A stretch of 64,000 nucleotides of DNA, taken from Tellurirhabdus rosea (GTDB lineage: Bacteria; Bacteroidota; Bacteroidia; Cytophagales; Spirosomataceae). Position numbers and translations under genes: made by a program. Location: NCBI RefSeq assembly GCF_026278345.1, contig NZ_CP111085.1:1810001-1874000 (forward strand), written 5' to 3'. Below are positions 61,280 through 64,000 of the stretch, piece after piece. The first letter of the stretch is position 1; every line of letters starts with the position of its first letter. The notes under the pieces were generated by a model. That model was not told where the DNA came from. It was given only the letters and a program-made list of their open reading frames with translations, and made no database searches.

Positions 61280-63622
61280 ATGCGCCTTATTCGCTGTATT
61301 GCCGGACTGCTGCTGCTGGCCGCGTTACCGGCATTGAGTCAATCCCTGTCCCAGACGGTGCGCGGCCGGGTCACCGACAAAGCGACCCGGCTCGGGCTGC
61401 CGGGGGCTACCGTGCAGGTTGCTGGGCTGCCGGGCGGAACGACCGCCAACGCCCAGGGCTATTTCCGCCTGCCCGACATTCCCGTAGGCCGTCATTCCCT
61501 CCGCATCACGTTTGTCGGCTACCGCCCGGTGGTGCTCAACAACCTCATCCTCGATTCGGCCAAGGAACTGGTCGTGCAGGCCGAACTGGAGGAAAGTGTG
61601 GTGCAGGCCGCCGAAGTGGTCGTCAAAGCCCATGCCGGCAAGGACAGGCCGCTGAACGAGCTGGCGGGCGTCAGCGCCCGGATGTTTACGGTGGAGGAAA
61701 CGAGCCGGTACGCCGGGGCGTTTATGGACCCCGCCCGGCTGGCGACCAATTTTGCGGGCGTACTCAGCCCGCGCAACGACCGCAACGATGTCGTTGTCCG
61801 CGGCAACTCGCCCCTTGGGGTGTTGTGGCGGCTCGAAGGCGTCGATATTCCCAATCCTACCCATTTCGCTTTTCTGGGAGCTTCGGGCGGCATCAGCATG
61901 CTCAACACCAATACCCTCGCCAACTCCGACTTTCTGACGGGCGCTTTTCCGGCCGAATACGGCAACCGCACGGCCGCCGTCTTTGACCTCAACCTCCGCA
62001 ACGGCAACAGCGCCCGAACCGAATACACCGGGCAGCTTGGCATCAGCGGGCTCGAACTTGGCCTTGAAGGCCCCATACAGGCCGGAAAACACAGTTCGTT
62101 TCTCCTCAACGCGCGCAGTTTCTCGCTGAAAGCCTTGCAGGGCGTCGGCATTGATTTGGCCGTAGACAGCGGGCTGCCGACCTTTCAGGACGCTACGTTC
62201 AAGATTCATCTGCCCTCCGAAAAATGGGGTACGCTGGTCCTTTTCGGACTCGGCGGCCGGGGACGCTACCGGGACGAAAGTGCCTCCGGAAACAGCTCGC
62301 ACCTGCGCTCGGGCATGGGCGTCGGCGGGCTGGTCCACACGCATCATTTTTCAAACAAGACGTATGGCAAGCTGGCGCTTTCGGTTTCCGGGGCGTTCAG
62401 CGACGAGAATGACTTCAACCGCATGGGCCAGCTCCGGCGGGTGCTCGAAACGACCAACGGGCAATGGCAGTTGCGTTATGAAGCTGTTCACCGGCCCGGC
62501 AGCCGCAACCTGCTGAAAACGGGTTTGGTCTGGAACGGCATCGGCTTCCGCTTTCTGGAGCAGAACCGGCAGAACAACGCGCTCCAGACCCGGTCGCAGG
62601 ACGACAGCCGGACGGACCTCTGGCAGGCGTTCGGGCACTGGCAGCACCGGTTCAGCGACCGTTTTTCGATCAACAACGGCCTTTACTATCAGTTTTTCGG
62701 GCTGAACAGGACCCAGCGGCTGGAGCCGAGAAGCTCCCTGCAATGGCAGGTGTCCGCCAGCCACCGGCTCTCGGCGGGCTTCGGCCTGCACAGCCAGACG
62801 CAGCCGCTGGCGCACTACACCCGCCAGTACACGTACGCCAGCCAGCCGCCCCGACAGAACAACCGCCACCTCGGGCCTACCCGCAGCCGCCATTTCGTTC
62901 TGGCCCACGACTGGGCGTTTCTGCCCAACTGGCGGCTGAAGACCGAGCTTTACGACCAGGCGCTTTCAGCCGTTCCGGTGTCGCGCCAGTCTCGATCCAC
63001 GTTTTCGTCTCTCAATACCGGCTCGGTGGAGCAGGGCATTCTGGCCGTTCCGGATAGCCTTGTCAATGCCGGAACCGGCCGGAACCGGGGAGTAGAGCTG
63101 ACGCTCGAAAAGTTTTTTTCGGGGAATTCGTACCTGCTGACGACGCTGTCGCTGTTTGAGTCCACCTACCGGGGTGCCGACGGGGTGCGGCGTCATACCG
63201 CGTTTGGCAACCAGTATGTCTTCAACGTGCTGGGGGGCTGTGAATGGCGCATTGGCCGCCAGAAGAACAGCGCTTTCCTGTTTGATCTGCGCTACTCAGC
63301 CACGGGCGGCAAGCCGTTTATTCCGGTTCATTTTGCCGCTTCGGTCCGGGCGGGTCGCGAGGTGCGCGATTCGGAGCGGGCTTACCTGTCCCGCCTTGCC
63401 CCGTTCGACCGGACGGATGTCAAGATTTCGTTCCGGGTAAATCGCCCGGCCGTTACGCACTATGTTTTTGCGGATATAACCAACCTGTTCAGCAAGCAGG
63501 TCGCCCTCAACGAGCGTTACGAAGCCTCCACCCGTCTGCTGACAAACGACTATTACGGATTCCGCCTGCTCCCCATCGCCGGCTACCGCATCACCTGGGG
63601 AAAACGAGGGAAACAGGTATGA
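61280..63622 (+). CDS. TonB-dependent receptor with carboxypeptidase-like domain
   Basis: A 780-residue outer-membrane receptor. The signal peptide ends in LSQ. Residues about 27-110 are the carboxypeptidase regulatory-like domain (TVRGRVTDKATRLGLPGATVQVAGLPGGTTANAQGYFRLPDIPVGRHSLRITFVGY), then a plug with VVRGNSPLGVLWRLEGVDIPNPTHF and GAFPAEYGNRTAAVFDLNLRNG and a barrel ending in GYRITWGKRGKQV. It lacks the SusC-type EVVVVGYG and has no SusD partner. The substrate is unknown. The C-terminal codons lie in the junction hairpin. Confidence 0.92.
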   Translation: MRLIRCIAGLLLLAALPALSQSLSQTVRGRVTDKATRLGLPGATVQVAGLPGGTTANAQGYFRLPDIPVGRHSLRITFVGYRPVVLNNLILDSAKELVVQAELEESVVQAAEVVVKAHAGKDRPLNELAGVSARMFTVEETSRYAGAFMDPARLATNFAGVLSPRNDRNDVVVRGNSPLGVLWRLEGVDIPNPTHFAFLGASGGISMLNTNTLANSDFLTGAFPAEYGNRTAAVFDLNLRNGNSARTEYTGQLGISGLELGLEGPIQAGKHSSFLLNARSFSLKALQGVGIDLAVDSGLPTFQDATFKIHLPSEKWGTLVLFGLGGRGRYRDESASGNSSHLRSGMGVGGLVHTHHFSNKTYGKLALSVSGAFSDENDFNRMGQLRRVLETTNGQWQLRYEAVHRPGSRNLLKTGLVWNGIGFRFLEQNRQNNALQTRSQDDSRTDLWQAFGHWQHRFSDRFSINNGLYYQFFGLNRTQRLEPRSSLQWQVSASHRLSAGFGLHSQTQPLAHYTRQYTYASQPPRQNNRHLGPTRSRHFVLAHDWAFLPNWRLKTELYDQALSAVPVSRQSRSTFSSLNTGSVEQGILAVPDSLVNAGTGRNRGVELTLEKFFSGNSYLLTTLSLFESTYRGADGVRRHTAFGNQYVFNVLGGCEWRIGRQKNSAFLFDLRYSATGGKPFIPVHFAASVRAGREVRDSERAYLSRLAPFDRTDVKISFRVNRPAVTHYVFADITNLFSKQVALNERYEASTRLLTNDYYGFRLLPIAGYRITWGKRGKQV

Positions 63623-63670
63623 GGTGGCTCCGCCGGGCAGCTGACTTTTGGGCGAAGCCACCTCATACCT
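63615..63670. terminator. Bidirectional hairpin overlapping the TonB receptor stop
   Basis: aggtatgaggtggct (63615-63629) and agccacctcatacct (63656-63670) form a 15-bp stem extended by cgcc/ggcg. The stop codon (63620-63622) lies in the left arm; the convergent stop is at 63684. Confidence 0.75.
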
Positions 63671-63683
63671 CATACCTATCATC

Positions 63684-64000
63684 TCACGCCTCCTCTTCTC
63701 TGGTTATCACTTTCAGTTTTCCCGGCAGCATTTCGGCGGTGACCTGGCGGATGCGGCCGCGGTATTCGCCGTCGATCTGGAAATAGGCCCGTTTGCGGGT
63801 GGTGATGTCGAGGGAGCTGGCTTTCAGAATTTCGATCTTGGTCGGGTCGAACGGCCGGAAGCGCCAGAACATTTTCAGGAATTCGAAATAGGAGACTTCG
63901 CGCATGACGACCACTTCAAACTGACCGTCGGTGAGTTCTCCTTCGGGGTTGATGATGGCGCCCGTGCCGTACATGCGCGCGTTGGCCAGCACCACCATGA
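63684..64000 (-). CDS. Diacylglycerol kinase-family lipid kinase, C-terminal part (partial)
   Basis: About 105 residues of the C-terminal beta-sandwich domain of YegS/DgkB-type lipid kinases: NARMYGTGAIINPEGELTDGQFEVVV and TRKRAYFQIDGEYRGRIRQVTAEMLPGKLKVI, with AYFQIDGE typical of the substrate side. The N-terminal catalytic half lies beyond the window's right edge. It phosphorylates a lipid such as diacylglycerol; the exact substrate cannot be told. Confidence 0.85.
   Translation of the reverse strand, partial: MVVLANARMYGTGAIINPEGELTDGQFEVVVMREVSYFEFLKMFWRFRPFDPTKIEILKASSLDITTRKRAYFQIDGEYRGRIRQVTAEMLPGKLKVITREEEA

Overview
The window looks like chromosome of a Bacteroidota bacterium, most likely order Cytophagales (Spirosoma/Larkinella/Rudanella-like). 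The grounds are a SusC/SusD outer-membrane pair, a secreted protein with a YPNP-type C-terminal sorting domain of the type IX secretion system, several TAnnTTTG promoter elements (the Bacteroidota -7 consensus, four of them as exactly TACTTTTG), a short Bacteroidetes-type AMP nucleosidase, and few Shine-Dalgarno sites. The DNA is GC-rich for the phylum and densely coding, so long antisense open frames are common and were discarded. No rRNA, recognisable tRNA, insertion sequence, integrase, CRISPR array or prophage was seen.

Layout. 1-7.4 kb: the end of an unidentified gene, a nested inverted repeat, an ethanolamine-use operon (permease, eutB, eutC), cysM, a LytTR regulator and fadD. 7.5-11.3 kb: argC and argG, a small membrane protein and a Cys-rich GNAT enzyme that may serve arginine synthesis. 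11.3-16.7 kb: susC/susD. 16.8-20 kb: aat, proB, proA. 20-25 kb: MpaB-like oxygenase, two YdeI-family proteins, a small DMT-type membrane protein, a SET-domain protein and a haem/FG-GAP lipoprotein. 24.9-33.5 kb: gluconokinase, aspS, an ATE-like transferase, DinB, MoeB-rhodanese, a methyltransferase, AMP nucleosidase and a nuclease-fold protein. 33.5-38.7 kb: muramidase, MarR-YceI operon, BamA-like protein with GNAT, Maf. 38.7-44.1 kb: an envelope operon (GH3-serine hydrolase fusion, GT39-like enzyme, NlpC/P60-like protein). 44.2-49.2 kb: Uma2-like, lipoprotein, MerR-TipAS, GNAT, WalJ-like hydrolase, DUF3140 and sorbosone dehydrogenase lipoprotein. 49.3-60 kb: a large T9SS-exported protein, an SpmA-SpmB fusion, VanX-like dipeptidase, TPR protein, Hsp20, a TrpF-like protein, an MFS exporter and a Ca-binding secreted protein. 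60-64 kb: an SMP-30-like protein, a TonB-dependent receptor and the end of a diacylglycerol-kinase-like gene.

Most genes are ordinary housekeeping or envelope functions. The least explained structure is intergenic: a set of long, often perfect inverted repeats (28, 41, 28, 36 and 15 bp arms among others) that sit mainly at convergent gene junctions, reuse the same words (GAATGATTGAATGA, CTCCGCC/GGCGAAGC, CGCGGAGT-ACTCCGCG) and in several cases supply the last codons and stop codon of the neighbouring gene. They look like a mobile or gene-converting terminator/REP-like family. Other points of interest are the Cys-rich GNAT near argGC, the ATE-like protein with a reduced Cys cluster, the GH3-serine hydrolase operon, the multi-domain T9SS protein with a duplicated Cys-bounded module, and a possible small RNA before the last TonB receptor.
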